Below the pieces are notes generated by a model. That model was given only the letters and a program-made list of their open reading frames with translations, searched no databases and was not told the DNA's origin. Shown in pieces: positions 19,170 through 30,244 of a stretch of DNA of 64,000 nt. A program made the position numbers and the translations under genes. Each line of letters begins with the position of its first letter. The first letter of the stretch is position 1. The DNA is from Candidatus Aramenus sp. CH1 (GTDB taxonomy: Archaea; Thermoproteota; Thermoprotei_A; Sulfolobales; Sulfolobaceae). Where the stretch lies: NCBI GenBank assembly GCA_022678445.1, contig JALBWU010000007.1, positions 201,501 through 265,500 on the forward strand. Direction: 5' to 3'.

Positions 19170-19376
19170 ATGAAGTATGGGGAGTTGAGCGTCTCAAAGT
19201 TGGCCAAGCTATCTGGAGTTCGATTCTCGATATTGAAAGAGGAACTGGAGTACTTGAAGGGGAAGGAATACATAGAGGTGATGGAAGTTGGGAGAGTTAA
19301 GGTCGTTAAACTTAACTATTCTAACCATAAAGTTATAATTCTTAGAAACCTTCTTGAAGAAATTGAGGAAATATGA
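19170..19376 (+). CDS. Small winged-helix protein
   Basis: A 68-residue winged-helix protein (L-S-V-S-K-L-A-K-L-S-G-V-R-F-S-I-L-K-E-E-L, wing K-E-Y-I-E-V-M-E-V-G-R-V-K-V-V). The frame stays open upstream for 22 codons to about 19104, reading R-L-N-S-R-A-Y-Q-R-L-K-L-L-L-A-L before Met. That looks like a real first helix, yet it has no ATG, GTG or TTG. The start is therefore uncertain; an unusual start or a small deletion is possible. It lies between cdc6-3 and moaC and overlaps moaC in an ATGA arrangement. Confidence 0.65.
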   Translation: MKYGELSVSKLAKLSGVRFSILKEELEYLKGKEYIEVMEVGRVKVVKLNYSNHKVIILRNLLEEIEEI

Positions 19377-19813
19377 GCGCTAGGATGGTTGACATATCGC
19401 CTAAGGACGTAGTTTTAAGGGAGGCAGTAGCTGAGGGGTATATAAAGCTTAAGCCCAACACTATTGAGAGGATAAGGAAGGGGGAGATAGAGAAGGGCGA
19501 TGTTATAGCGGTAGCAAAGGTCGCCGGAATCATGGCTGCAAAGAAGACTCCTGAATTGTTACCAATGTGTCACCCAATCCCCCTAGAGTACGTTAACGTT
19601 GAGGTAGAGCTAGAGGAAGACAAAGTTAAAGTCAGATCTACAATAAGGGCCCACTATAAGACAGGCGTGGAGATGGAAGCCTTAACTTCAGTCTCAGTTG
19701 CTTTGCTCACAGTATGGGATATGACGAAGCAATACGAAAAGGACGAAAACGGGCAATATCCTTCAACGTCTATAGAAGGGATAAAGATAGTGAGCAAGGT
19801 TAAGTCCTTCTAG
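19373..19813 (+). CDS. moaC: Cyclic pyranopterin monophosphate synthase MoaC
   Basis: A 146-residue enzyme of molybdenum/tungsten cofactor synthesis that makes cPMP. Motifs seen: M-V-D-I-S-P-K-D-V near the start, [12 protein letters not shown] (active site), [23 protein letters not shown]. Length is standard. It overlaps the winged-helix gene before it and, tail to tail, rfcL by 14 bases. No other mo genes are nearby. Confidence 0.95.
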   Translation: MSARMVDISPKDVVLREAVAEGYIKLKPNTIERIRKGEIEKGDVIAVAKVAGIMAAKKTPELLPMCHPIPLEYVNVEVELEEDKVKVRSTIRAHYKTGVEMEALTSVSVALLTVWDMTKQYEKDENGQYPSTSIEGIKIVSKVKSF

Positions 19814-21104
19814 TGTACCTCTTATAGGATCTCTTTGTGCGCTTCTCTTCTGGTTGATCTCCGGTTTCTTCTCTTCTTCCTCTCAAGTTTATGACGTAGT
19901 CCCTCTCTCGAGGTGAGAGGTCGAGTTTTTCTCCCATTTTCTCGTCGTAGTATTGCGTAAAGAAGGGATATACGTCATTGAGTATCTTCTGCGTTGATGA
20001 ATGCATCCTTTTTCCGATTTTTTCCAGAATTGAGTTCATTATTTCCCTTGTTTCTTTCGTTTTGGAGAGAAGTTGTATTGTTTGAGGGAACTGATATTTT
20101 ACCCATCTGGCTTTCCACCCTGGCTTCCCCTTCCCCTTTTCCGCCAGCGCCACACCGGGGCCCATGAGGTCAAATACGTAGCTTAATAGCCCCCAGTCGG
20201 AGAGCTTTGCCCTAGTTAAGAAGATCGAAGCCCTAGAGAGTGCGTCATATGCCCTCCATACGTCCTCCATGTTGCTGTACTGGAGGGGTATGTTTTCCGA
20301 GAACCACTTAATGAGTAGGTCGTAATCGACTTGTGAACTAGTCACGGCGTTCTTTGCCTGCCAAGCGTACTTGGCCCAGAAGACGCTCCTCAGTGTCTCG
20401 AAGGGGTCAAGCTCGCTTTCCTTCCTTTTGGATATTTCCTCTACTAGTTTTTTCGTTACCTTTTTGTATCCTTCCGCTACCGATTGAAGGATATTTATTG
20501 CGTATCTAGCGTCCCCATCACTTAGGTCTATGATTGAGCTAAGCGCTTCATCTTCGCACTCTATTTTTTCGTTTTGACATATTTTAGTTAGTATCCTCTT
20601 TAAGGCGTACTTTCCAAGTTTCTTCACTTCTATCATCTTGGCAGAGTTCCTCAGTTCTCTTAGCGAGGGATTCCAAGGGTCGTTAGCGGCCATTATCACG
20701 GGGTACTTTGTCTTCTGTATTAGCTCAAGGATAGTAGGTATGGCTCCCGTGTCCTCCTTTGTGTTAATTCCATCAACCTCGTCCAAGAATATGATCTTTC
20801 CCCTAGTTCCGAACAAGGAACCACTAGTAGCTGCCCTTTCAGCGATGTTCTTTATTGCAGTTAAGTTTCTGCTGTCACTGGCGTTCATCTCAAGGAGTTC
20901 CATTTTGTAATCGCGTGCCAAGGTTAGTGCAAGCGTCGTCTTGCCTGAGCCTGGAGGGCCGTAAAGTAATATTGCCTTTGCCTCAGGTTTTCCCTTTAGC
21001 CACGAGTCCATCCACTGTTTTACTTGCTCCTTTACGTCATCCTGGTTCTCGATTTCGTTCAAACTTTTAGGTCTGTACTTTATTGTCCAAGGAACCCTAC
21101 TCAT
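19800..21104 (-). CDS. rfcL: Replication factor C large subunit
   Basis: A 434-residue clamp loader subunit. Walker A is [13 protein letters not shown] (about residues 46-58), Walker B is [10 protein letters not shown] (about 107), followed by a helical collar domain. The C-terminus is Lys/Arg-rich ([12 protein letters not shown]) without an obvious PCNA-interacting Q-x-x-h-x-x-F-F box, unlike many RfcL proteins. The RFC complex loads PCNA. It starts inside the end of rfcS (8-base overlap), so the two are co-translated. Confidence 0.96.
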   Translation of the reverse strand: MSRVPWTIKYRPKSLNEIENQDDVKEQVKQWMDSWLKGKPEAKAILLYGPPGSGKTTLALTLARDYKMELLEMNASDSRNLTAIKNIAERAATSGSLFGTRGKIIFLDEVDGINTKEDTGAIPTILELIQKTKYPVIMAANDPWNPSLRELRNSAKMIEVKKLGKYALKRILTKICQNEKIECEDEALSSIIDLSDGDARYAINILQSVAEGYKKVTKKLVEEISKRKESELDPFETLRSVFWAKYAWQAKNAVTSSQVDYDLLIKWFSENIPLQYSNMEDVWRAYDALSRASIFLTRAKLSDWGLLSYVFDLMGPGVALAEKGKGKPGWKARWVKYQFPQTIQLLSKTKETREIMNSILEKIGKRMHSSTQKILNDVYPFFTQYYDEKMGEKLDLSPRERDYVINLRGRREETGDQPEEKRTKRSYKRYTRRT

Positions 21105-22089
21105 TGCTATTACCTAGGTACTTGTTGCCGTAAATCGCTATTTTCGCAAGTAGGCTGGATAGTTGTATTTCGTCGTCTGCGCCTTCAATAATTCTAAACT
21201 CGACTTCGCCTACGTAGTCCATCAGAAGTACCCTGAGTTCCTCTGGGATCGGGATCTCGTTGGAGGTAAGCTCCCTGTGAACTTGCTTGACTATGTCCTC
21301 CCCGGAGAGACCATAGGTCACAATGAGAGACCTCAGCTTTTCCCTAGCGTCTAAGAACTTTCCCTTAAGTGCGAGGTTTAACATGTCCCTTACTTCCTTA
21401 GGCTGGGCGAACCCCAATACTTTGTACACCGACTCAACTGTGACCTTACCGTACGACGACGCTGCTTGGAGTATATTGATGGACTTCCTCATGTCCCCCA
21501 TTGTGATTTCGTAGATCGTCTCAAGGGCCTTTGGGTCGTAGGACACTTTCTCGTTCTTAGCTATGTATTCCAGTCTCACAACTACGTCCTCCTTCTTCAG
21601 GGGGTAGAACCTAAATAGGGCTGTCCTCGACTGTATTGGGTCAATTATCTTGCTCAAGTAGTTGCATGCTAGAATGAATCTAGTGGTCTCTGTGTATAGC
21701 TCCATAGTTCTCCTGAGCGCTTGTTGAGCATCTGCCGTCATGTTGTCCGCCTCGTCCAGTAGAATTACCTTGAATGGGACGTTAGAAGGTATCATTGTTC
21801 TGGCGAACTCCTTTACCTTGTTTCTGATCACGTCTATACCCCTTTCATCACTGGCGTTCAGTTCAAGAAAGAACTGCTCGTAGTTCTCACCGTAGAGGTC
21901 GTGCACTAAAGCTAAGGCCGCAGTGGTCTTTCCAGTACCTGGAGGCCCTGCGAAGAGAAGGTGAGGCATGTTCTTCTCTTGGACGAATTTCTTCAACCTA
22001 TTCACTATATCAGTCTGGTTAACTATGTCGTCAAGTGTCCTAGGTCTGTATTTCTCAGCCCACAAAACCTCCTCGCTAGCTTCTACCAT
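21097..22089 (-). CDS. rfcS: Replication factor C small subunit
   Basis: A 330-residue clamp loader subunit: Walker [13 protein letters not shown], Walker [11 protein letters not shown], the SRC motif in P-I-Q-S-R, and the A-L-R-R-T-M-E helix. Start ATG 22089 (M-V-E-A-S-E-E) gives the usual N-terminus W-A-E-K-Y-R-P-R-T; a farther upstream Met would add an atypical hydrophobic stretch. An A/T-rich promoter precedes it. Four RfcS and one RfcL form the loader. Confidence 0.97.
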   Translation of the reverse strand: MVEASEEVLWAEKYRPRTLDDIVNQTDIVNRLKKFVQEKNMPHLLFAGPPGTGKTTAALALVHDLYGENYEQFFLELNASDERGIDVIRNKVKEFARTMIPSNVPFKVILLDEADNMTADAQQALRRTMELYTETTRFILACNYLSKIIDPIQSRTALFRFYPLKKEDVVVRLEYIAKNEKVSYDPKALETIYEITMGDMRKSINILQAASSYGKVTVESVYKVLGFAQPKEVRDMLNLALKGKFLDAREKLRSLIVTYGLSGEDIVKQVHRELTSNEIPIPEELRVLLMDYVGEVEFRIIEGADDEIQLSSLLAKIAIYGNKYLGNSNE

Positions 22090-22130
22090 ACTAAAATAAT
22101 GATAGACTAAAAATAAAAAGTGATACTTCC

Positions 22131-22571
22131 TCACTTCCTCTTGTAAGTTCCCATTATTGAGCCCCTATCTATGACGTGGCCGTTCATCATCTCCTTCAAC
22201 TTCTCGGCAGTCACGTCGCGCTTTGCGGGAAGTTCTATGTCCAACGCATAGACGTTAAAGTAGTATCTGTGGGGCCCATGGGTTCTCGGGGGACAAGGCC
22301 CTCCATACCCCACTTCTCCGAAGTCATTTAGACCTTGAATTCCGAGCTCGGACCTTCTCTTAACCCCATCTGGCAGGGAATTTACCTTCAAGTTATAAAT
22401 AACCCAGTGATAGAAAGTTCCTCCAGGGGCATCAGGATCCTCTACAATAACAGCGTAAGTCTTGGCATTCTCCACTTTGTCCCATTGGAGAGGAGGTGAA
22501 ACGTTCTCGCCATCGCACGTGTACTTTGTGGGGATAGGCTCTCCGTTCTTGAAAACCGACTTTACTTCCAT
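22131..22571 (-). CDS. PEBP-family (YbhB/YbcL) protein
   Basis: A 146-residue phosphatidylethanolamine-binding-like protein: N-V-S-P-P-L-Q-W near residue 24, V-E-D-P-D-A-P-G-G-T-F-Y-H-W-V-I-Y and G-G-P-C-P-P-R-T-H-G-P-H-R-Y form the anion-binding pocket. The molecular role in archaea is not established. It lies between rfcS and the proteasome gene on the same strand. Confidence 0.93.
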   Translation of the reverse strand: MEVKSVFKNGEPIPTKYTCDGENVSPPLQWDKVENAKTYAVIVEDPDAPGGTFYHWVIYNLKVNSLPDGVKRRSELGIQGLNDFGEVGYGGPCPPRTHGPHRYYFNVYALDIELPAKRDVTAEKLKEMMNGHVIDRGSIMGTYKRK

Positions 22572-22594
22572 GTAGGAATATAATAAAAACGACC

Positions 22595-23209
22595 TTAAAT
22601 CTTCTTATTTGGGTAAACTTCTTTCTCTACATGTCCTGTAGTGTCTATCTTGGTGACTATGACCCCGGTTCCGGTATATGAGTCTCTTTTAATCGCGGCT
22701 AGAACTGCTCTGGCTGCCAGATCCATAGCCTCGTCACCGCTTATGTTTTCGCTATACCCGTCTTCTAAGACGCCCATTGCTACTGGAGATCCTGATCCAG
22801 TAGCTACGTACTTCTCCTCCGTCATGTCGCCGAAATAGTCTAGGTTAAACAGCCGGGGCGCGTTGTCAAAACCGCCTAAAAGGATCTGGACAACGTAAGG
22901 AAAATACTTGTTCTGGGAAAGAAGGTTAGCCAAATAAGTTGCTAGCGCTTTTACCGTAGTAGGTCTATTCCCAGCAACGTAGTTGTAGTGGTACAAGTTC
23001 TTTAATATATTGTAGATAAATTGAAGGTCTGCAACACTCCCAGCTGTAGTGACCCCTATTTTGTCTGTAACGTAAAGTATTTTCCTTACCATCTTGTTTG
23101 CAACAAAGAAACCCGCGCTTGCCCTCCTGTCAGCTGCTAGGACTACCGAGTCCCTTGCCACTACGCCAACAGTTGTGGTGCCCTTGAGAACTTTAATCTT
23201 AGTTTCCAT
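22595..23209 (-). CDS. psmB: Proteasome beta subunit
   Basis: A 204-residue beta-type subunit with a short propeptide ([10 protein letters not shown]) before Thr1 of T-T-T-V-G-V-V. The catalytic set is intact: Thr1, Asp17 (A-A-D-R-R) and Lys33 (M-V-R-K), with G-S-G-S-P-V-A later. It is thus predicted to be a self-processing, catalytically competent subunit of the 20S core. Sulfolobales have two beta paralogues; linkage to the rfc genes matches the one often called PsmB2, by synteny only. The alpha subunit is not in this window. Confidence 0.94.
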   Translation of the reverse strand: METKIKVLKGTTTVGVVARDSVVLAADRRASAGFFVANKMVRKILYVTDKIGVTTAGSVADLQFIYNILKNLYHYNYVAGNRPTTVKALATYLANLLSQNKYFPYVVQILLGGFDNAPRLFNLDYFGDMTEEKYVATGSGSPVAMGVLEDGYSENISGDEAMDLAARAVLAAIKRDSYTGTGVIVTKIDTTGHVEKEVYPNKKI

Positions 23210-23338
23210 GATTACCCGTCTATAATAATTAGTAGAAGATATATGAAACTTTCTTAAAAGGAGTAGACTTCCCTCGGAAAAAGATTAGAACAAACTAATA
23301 TGAGTTAATTCAAAGTTAGAGGTAAGGGTAAAAAGGTT

Positions 23339-25410
<2,072 letters not shown>

Positions 25411-25558
25411 TCATAAATAATTCTGCGGACATATTTAAAAAACTTTGTTTCGAAAATTTTTATATAATTTAAGCTTTAAATTACCTTTATTTTTTAAAAA
25501 ATTATATATTTGCAATCATATTCAGAAACTTTTTAACTGCTAAAATATACATTTCCTT

Positions 25559-26146
25559 ATGGAACTTCTCGAGAACTACGTGGAAGTAGGGGGTGCTAAG
25601 ATACATTATATAGAGAGGGGAAAAGGCAGGCCCGTTATCTTACACCACGGGGCCAGGTTCAATGCCAGGACGTGGGAAGAGACCGGGACCGTATCCGCAA
25701 TAGCCGAAGTTGGCTTTAGGGCGATCTCTGTCGACTTTCCAGGGTTTGGTAGGTCGGAAAGAGGGAACTTTAGTAACCTTAGCGAGTTCATAGGGGAATT
25801 CGTGAAGGCGTTAGGGCTCGAGAGGCCAATACTTTTAGGGGCCTCTATGGGAGGTGAGGCTGTCCTGGCGTACGCCGTAGATAACCGGGAAAAGGTAGGA
25901 GGTCTAATACTAGTTGGAGCGGTAGGAGTCACAAATTACGAAAGTAATCTCTCAAACTTAGACGGATTGCCCGTGCTCTTAATATGGGGTAAAAACGACA
26001 CAGTATCGCCCAAGAGAAACTACGAGGCCATTCTGGGACACGTTAAGACAGCTCGCCTAGAGATCGTTGGTAGTCAACATGCTTGCTACCTTGATGACCC
26101 GAAAGGGTTTAACGAAAAAATTAAGGAATTTCTGAAGGGCTTATGA
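25559..26146 (+). CDS. Alpha/beta hydrolase
   Basis: A 195-residue alpha/beta hydrolase: oxyanion segment H-H-G-A-R-F, nucleophile elbow G-A-S-M-G-G, acid in W-G-K-N-D-T-V, and His in G-S-Q-H-A-C-Y. It lacks a large cap domain, so it is short. Substrate unknown. It is first in a two-gene unit, overlapping the DUF2250 gene at ATGATG, and diverges from sqr. Confidence 0.85.
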   Translation: MELLENYVEVGGAKIHYIERGKGRPVILHHGARFNARTWEETGTVSAIAEVGFRAISVDFPGFGRSERGNFSNLSEFIGEFVKALGLERPILLGASMGGEAVLAYAVDNREKVGGLILVGAVGVTNYESNLSNLDGLPVLLIWGKNDTVSPKRNYEAILGHVKTARLEIVGSQHACYLDDPKGFNEKIKEFLKGL

Positions 26147-26781
26147 TGGAAGAGGAACTCAAATCTAAACTCCTAGAAGTGCTCAAGGACAAGAGGTACT
26201 TAGAGGTACTGAGGCATCTGAAGAAGGCCAACGTGGACTACGGAAAGTCGATAATGCTCAACACTAAGATACCCATAGACCAGGTCGTGGAGATCCTTGA
26301 TAGGCTGGAGAAGTTGGGCCTCATAGAAAGGGTTCATGGAGCTACCTTAAAGAACACTGAGGCCAAGTTCAAGTTGAGCTCGGAAGTCCATAAGCATCAT
26401 ACATACTACAAGCTGACAAGAGAAGGGGACCATCTACTCAGAAACCTAGACGAGAAGGAACTGATAAACGGATACATAGACCTGGTGAGGGGAGACGACC
26501 TAGCTAAAAATATACTTAAGCTAGCAGACGAGCTTAACGCTGATCATGCGTTAACCTACGCTAAGTTAACGCATAAGACTCTTGAGGAAATAATGCCCAA
26601 ACTAGAGGAGCTCGAAAGAATAGGGCTCATAGAGGAGGCCAAAGCCAAGATAATAAAGTTCGGGGACAGAAAGTCTAAACCAAAGAAGGAGACAAGGACG
26701 CACCACAAGTACTACGGCCTATCTAGGATAGGGGAGTTGGTTGTAAGGGAAATGAAAAGGAAAGGACTGTTGGGTAAGTAG
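26143..26781 (+). CDS. DUF2250-type winged-helix protein
   Basis: A 212-residue protein made of two similar winged-helix halves (residues ~5-105 and ~115-205). Each contains L-E-K/R-L/I-G-L-I-E and a basic wing ending H-H-x-Y-Y-x-L-T/S-R. This matches archaeal DUF2250 proteins, likely DNA-binding regulators. It overlaps the hydrolase gene upstream and may regulate that operon; this is a guess from position. Confidence 0.7.
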   Translation: MMEEELKSKLLEVLKDKRYLEVLRHLKKANVDYGKSIMLNTKIPIDQVVEILDRLEKLGLIERVHGATLKNTEAKFKLSSEVHKHHTYYKLTREGDHLLRNLDEKELINGYIDLVRGDDLAKNILKLADELNADHALTYAKLTHKTLEEIMPKLEELERIGLIEEAKAKIIKFGDRKSKPKKETRTHHKYYGLSRIGELVVREMKRKGLLGK

Positions 26782-27729
26782 CTAAATCCTCTGTTTAAAC
26801 CTCTCGTATACTTCTCTAATAGCCTTATTCAAATTTATCCCCTTACTTTCGTACTCCGAGAGCACGGTCCTGTTTTCCTTGAGTGTCTCCTCTAGGACGG
26901 CCTCTAACTTCCTCCTTAAGTAAAGCTCAATTAGCTTGTGCCTCCTTTCGATTACCCTCTTTTCGAAGAGGCCTCTGCTTTTGACGAACTCCTCGTGTTC
27001 CCTAAGCCGTTTAGTCAGTTCCTCTATTCCCATTCCCTTAAGCGCGCTCACCTTAACCACTTGTGGCTTCCATCCATCTCTCCAGAACGTCTCACCGCTC
27101 TCTATGGCGAACTTAATGGAGTCGTAGAGTGCCTCGGCCTCTGGTTTGTCGGCTTTGTTGACCACGTAGAAGTCACCTATTTCCATGATCCCCGCCTTAA
27201 GGGCTTGGATCTCGTCACCACTTCCCGGTATGGCCAACACTAGAATTGAGTGAACTACCGAAACAACGTCTGTGTCAGTCTGCCCAGAACCTACAGTTTC
27301 AAGGATTATCCTGTCGAAACCTAGACCGTCCAAAGCCTCTATTAACATAATTGCCTCCGCCGAGACTCCACCTAGGAACCCCCGTGAAGCTAGGCTCCTT
27401 ATGAACACGTTTTTGTTCATGGTCTTGTCCTGCATCCTTATTCTGTTTCCCATGAAGGAGCCCTTGGAGAAGGGACTTGAGGGGTCTACCATGACTACCC
27501 CAACCTTTAACCCCTCCTTGGTGTAGTGGTCAATCAGAGTCGATATTAAAGTGCTCTTGCCAGCCCCAGGGGATCCCGTGATCCCTATAGTGTACGCTCT
27601 TCCAGCCCTAGCGCTCAGCTCTTCTAGGTACTCCATTCCCTCCTCTGAAAAATACTCTATCTTAGTCAAGATCCTTGATATGGAGAGCTCGTCTCCTTCT
27701 ATTGCCTTTTTGAGGAGCTCACGATTCAA
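26782..27729 (-). CDS. meaB: MeaB/ArgK GTPase, methylmalonyl-CoA mutase chaperone
   Basis: A 315-residue G3E GTPase: P-loop [17 protein letters not shown] switch region, E-T-V-G-S-G-Q-T-D and N-K-A-D. MeaB protects and reloads methylmalonyl-CoA mutase with adenosylcobalamin. TTG 27729 is chosen as start because a GAGGT Shine-Dalgarno lies seven bases upstream, inside the end of the mutase subunit gene; a farther TTG at 27756 is possible. The 11-base overlap with mcmA2 indicates coupling. Confidence 0.92.
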   Translation of the reverse strand: MNRELLKKAIEGDELSISRILTKIEYFSEEGMEYLEELSARAGRAYTIGITGSPGAGKSTLISTLIDHYTKEGLKVGVVMVDPSSPFSKGSFMGNRIRMQDKTMNKNVFIRSLASRGFLGGVSAEAIMLIEALDGLGFDRIILETVGSGQTDTDVVSVVHSILVLAIPGSGDEIQALKAGIMEIGDFYVVNKADKPEAEALYDSIKFAIESGETFWRDGWKPQVVKVSALKGMGIEELTKRLREHEEFVKSRGLFEKRVIERRHKLIELYLRRKLEAVLEETLKENRTVLSEYESKGINLNKAIREVYERFKQRI

Positions 27730-28138
27730 CTTTAATACCTCTCTTTCTGGAGGCAACCGACTTTACTTTTTCGACGACTTCCTTTAAGCTGGATCCTGGC
27801 AAAAACACCTCGTCCACTCCCATCTCCTTTAGCCTCTCTATATCCTGTGGTGGTATAACTCCTCCCACTACTAGTCCCACGTCGTTTAAGCCGTACTTCT
27901 TCATGTATTCAACTACCCTAGGAACAAGCTCCAAGTGAGCCCCGCTCAGGATACTAATACCTATCACGTCCGCGTCTTCTTGTACTGTCGTCTTTACTAT
28001 CTGCTCTGGCGTTTGTCTAAGACCCGTGTAAACTACTTCCATTCCTGCGTCTTTTAGCGCCCTTGCAATTACCTTTGCTCCCCTATCATGTCCATCCAGT
28101 CCAAGCTTGGCCACGATTACCTTAATCCTCTTTTCCAT
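27719..28138 (-). CDS. mcmA2: Methylmalonyl-CoA mutase, cobalamin-binding subunit
   Basis: A 139-residue B12-binding protein with the D-x-H-x-x-G motif in L-D-G-H-D-R-G (base-off cobalamin ligand His), followed by S-I-L-S-G-A-H and V-V-G-G-V-I-P. In archaea this domain is separate from the large catalytic subunit, which is not in this window. In Sulfolobales the enzyme converts methylmalonyl-CoA to succinyl-CoA in the 3-hydroxypropionate/4-hydroxybutyrate CO2-fixation cycle. Operon with meaB. Confidence 0.94.
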   Translation of the reverse strand: MEKRIKVIVAKLGLDGHDRGAKVIARALKDAGMEVVYTGLRQTPEQIVKTTVQEDADVIGISILSGAHLELVPRVVEYMKKYGLNDVGLVVGGVIPPQDIERLKEMGVDEVFLPGSSLKEVVEKVKSVASRKRGIKVES

Positions 28139-28276
28139 GTCTTCCCATAGAGTATTATTGCTTAAAATGTTTAAACTTTACTTTGATTTTGTCTAATCTC
28201 ACGAAGAAATATGTTACTGCTAACATACGATAAAGATGCAACTAAACCAGTGGTTGGAATGTCCTTGATAAGTAAT

Positions 28277-28640
28277 AAGACAAACCTCCCTTGGCGGGGT
28301 TAAGGTTTTAACATGAAAACGATTTCCTTTTATGGCGCTTCCTTTGGCGAACTAAAGATGAGGAGCCAGATTACTCCCGCAATTCCGGAAGCGTCAAAAC
28401 CGCAGTTGTGAGGCTCTTCCCTAGTGGGTAAACAGAGGAAATTGAGGAAGTTGGCAGACGCAACAGCAAAGCTGTGGAACGAGACAAACTACGATAGACA
28501 ACAATCAAGAAAAGAAAGTGGACCTCAATGACGCGTGGAGGAAGTACAAGGAGGTTCTAGGAGTTAACGCTCAAGCTGTTTTCAGAAGAACAACTTGGTC
28601 GTCCTTCTTCTCGTCATTAAAACAAAAACCGTCATTCGTG
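28277..28640 (+). pseudogene. tnpB: Decayed IS605-type element with tnpB 5' fragment
   Basis: A left-end segment (28277-28342) nearly matches the one at 48914-48979, including g-g-c-g-g-g-g-t(t)-aaggttttaacatg. After it, interrupted frames spell the N-terminal part of a Sulfolobales TnpB: L-R-K-L-A-D-A-T-A-K-L-W-N-E-T-N-Y, then D-L-N-D-A-W-R-K-Y-K-E-V-L-G-V-N-A-Q-A, then W-S-S-F-F-S. Frameshifts and loss of everything downstream make it dead. TnpB is the RNA-guided nuclease of IS200/IS605 transposons. The relic stops just before tRNA-Arg. Confidence 0.8.
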
Positions 28641-28653
28641 AATCACGGTTATC

Positions 28654-28727
28654 GGACCCGCCGGGATTCGAACCCGGGACCTCAGGCTCCGCAGGCCTGC
28701 GCTCCGTCCTGGCTGAGCTACGGGTCC
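28654..28727 (-). tRNA. tRNA-Arg (GCG)
   Basis: A 74-nt cloverleaf on the minus strand. The acceptor stem ggacccg pairs with cgggtcc, the anticodon arm is caggc-ctgcgga-gcctg (anticodon GCG, Arg), and the T arm is gtcccgggttcgaatcccgg. No intron seen. It lies between the tnpB relic and the divergent rpiA gene. Confidence 0.95.
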
Positions 28728-28737
28728 TTCACAAAAC

Positions 28738-28748
28738 TTATAAAAAGC
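28738..28748 (+). promoter_or_regulatory. TATA box for rpiA
   Basis: The element cttataaaaag is centred about 26 bases before GTG 28769, placing transcription start at or next to the start codon. This supports a leaderless rpiA mRNA and the GTG start, and rules out the longer reading frame that would pass through tRNA-Arg. Confidence 0.65.
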
Positions 28749-28768
28749 TTGGCGACAGTAAATATAAA

Positions 28769-29452
28769 GTGTACGATCCCAAGGAAGTTGTCGCAAATTA
28801 CGCCCTACAGCAAATTCCCAACAGGAACGTAATAGGTTTGGGTACTGGCAGGACGGTTAGGAAGCTGGTAGAGGCTCTTGCAAGGAACGGCATTCTTGAG
28901 AGCAAGACCTTTGTCACGAGTTCCATAGACACCGAACTGTTAGTTTCTTCCTATCGAGGGAAGGTGTTATCACTGTTTAATGGGGTGAAGCCAGAGATAT
29001 ACGTGGACAGCTTTGACGTGGTCTACCCTCAACGCGACTCGTACGTGATGATAAAGGGCGGAGGGGGAGCCCTACTTAGGGAGAAACTGCTATCCTTTTT
29101 CTCGGACCATAGAGTGTTCATAGGAGAGTCCTCAAAGCTGAAGACCTCGCCCCCATTCAAGGTCCCAGTAGAAGTGGTACCCGTAAGCGTTAGCTACGTT
29201 ATGGAGAAGGTGAGGGAAAAATACGATATATCAGTAAGGGAAGGTGAGGGAAAAATAGGGCCGGTCGTTTCAGATAACGGAAACATCATACTTGACTTGG
29301 TGTTAACTAGGGCAGAAGACCTTTGTAAGTTAGACGAGGAACTTAAGCGTATACCGGGAGTAGTTGAGACAGGGGTCTTCTGTAGCCACTTGTACGACGA
29401 AATAGTACTAGGTAGTCCAGATGGAAGACTCGAGGTCTTTAAAAAAAGCTGA
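28769..29452 (+). CDS. rpiA: Ribose-5-phosphate isomerase A
   Basis: A 227-residue RpiA, interconverting ribose-5-phosphate and ribulose-5-phosphate. Motifs: G-L-G-T-G-R-T-V (phosphate binding), K-G-G-G-G-A-L-L-R-E-K (catalytic region), G-P-V-V-S-D-N-G-N and the C-terminal I-P-G-V-V-E-T-G-V-F. In most homologues the second motif has D-G-A-D before it; here V-D-S-F-D-V-V occupies that place, a divergence common in Sulfolobales by my reading. The reading frame is open upstream across tRNA-Arg, but GTG 28769 with its TATA box is the credible start. Its end overlaps the SWIM gene. Confidence 0.88.
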   Translation: MYDPKEVVANYALQQIPNRNVIGLGTGRTVRKLVEALARNGILESKTFVTSSIDTELLVSSYRGKVLSLFNGVKPEIYVDSFDVVYPQRDSYVMIKGGGGALLREKLLSFFSDHRVFIGESSKLKTSPPFKVPVEVVPVSVSYVMEKVREKYDISVREGEGKIGPVVSDNGNIILDLVLTRAEDLCKLDEELKRIPGVVETGVFCSHLYDEIVLGSPDGRLEVFKKS

Positions 29453-29768
29453 AATCTCGGTCAAGCAAGGAAGGATAGTAAAGCTTGTGTCCTCTGACTC
29501 CTATTTCTCAATTTTCGTCTTCTTGGGAAAGGACAAAAGCAAAGACCACATACTGGACGAGGACTCCTGCGACTGCAAGTCCTTCGTGTTCAGAAGGGTA
29601 TACAGGGGCGACGGTTCCTGCTACCACGTGATGGCCTTGAAAATGGCCATGGAGAGGGAGAGCTACAGAACGTTGAGGGCCACGTCTAAGGAGGTGTTTG
29701 AAGTTCTCCTGGAAATTCACGCTTACGGAAAATCATTAAAACTCAGAAAATTACTAGTTAGTCAATGA
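29421..29768 (+). CDS. SWIM zinc-finger protein
   Basis: A 115-residue protein with a SWIM-type zinc site: C-D-C-K-S-F-V-F followed about 15 residues later by C-Y-H-V, i.e. C-x-C-x(n)-C-x-H. SWIM modules bind DNA or proteins; Sulfolobales encode small stand-alone versions, some linked to the RadA paralogue/Shu-type recombination mediators, but this one's partner is unknown. It overlaps rpiA upstream by 32 bases and the next small gene by an ATGA. Confidence 0.8.
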   Translation: MEDSRSLKKAEISVKQGRIVKLVSSDSYFSIFVFLGKDKSKDHILDEDSCDCKSFVFRRVYRGDGSCYHVMALKMAMERESYRTLRATSKEVFEVLLEIHAYGKSLKLRKLLVSQ

Positions 29769-29917
29769 CGATTAATACACTAGAGGTAGTCCTCATAACT
29801 ACCGTTATAGTCATATTTGCCGGGATAGCGTACGGGATTTTCGCCGAAGTCCTAGTCAGCTCCGGAAAGAAAGAGGTATTAATTAGAAACGAGAAATCTC
29901 CTAAGAGGAAGAGGTAA
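29765..29917 (+). CDS. Single-span small membrane protein, 50 aa
   Basis: A 50-residue frame beginning M-T-I-N-T-L-E-V-V-L at ATG 29765, overlapping the SWIM gene stop. One hydrophobic helix (about residues 7-30) is followed by a strongly basic tail (K-S-P-K-R-K-R-K-end type). Both flanking genes are within six bases, so this is very probably a real gene of the rpiA-elf1 run. No family recognised. Confidence 0.65.
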   Translation: MTINTLEVVLITTVIVIFAGIAYGIFAEVLVSSGKKEVLIRNEKSPKRKR

Positions 29918-29923
29918 ACAGGT

Positions 29924-30244
29924 ATGGGTGGTAAGAGGAAGAAGAGGACTAAGGTAATAAGGCCCAAACCAAAGCTACCTAAGACGTTTGAGTGCCCTAG
30001 ATGCGGTAGGATATCCATTTCCGTGGAAATAAAGGACGGGTTAGCAAAAATAAGGTGCGGAAGCTGTAACTTGTACGCGGAGGTGGAGGTGCCTCCTGTT
30101 TACGACGAGGCTAACGCCTACGGGAAGTTCCTAGACCTCTACTTGGATGGTAAGTTGCAAATAAAAGAGAACCCAGAAGATAATAGTGAAGGGGAAAATG
30201 AAACTGAAGGGGAAAGTGAGGAACCACATCAAGCGTCTAATTAA
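29924..30244 (+). CDS. Elf1-like zinc-ribbon transcription elongation factor
   Basis: A 106-residue archaeal Elf1 homologue. The N-terminus is basic ([10 protein letters not shown]), followed by a four-Cys ribbon C-P-R-C-G and C-G-S-C and the conserved [20 protein letters not shown] long acidic tail ends the protein. Eukaryotic Elf1 helps RNA polymerase II through chromatin; in Sulfolobales the homologue is associated with RNA polymerase. Its last 47 bases overlap the GGGP synthase gene. Confidence 0.88.
   Translation: MGGKRKKRTKVIRPKPKLPKTFECPRCGRISISVEIKDGLAKIRCGSCNLYAEVEVPPVYDEANAYGKFLDLYLDGKLQIKENPEDNSEGENETEGESEEPHQASN

Noticed and set aside
28595-28768. Longer N-terminus for rpiA starting at 28595
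   Set aside because: It would read through tRNA-Arg and tnpB relic sequence; GTG 28769 with a TATA box at the right distance is far better.
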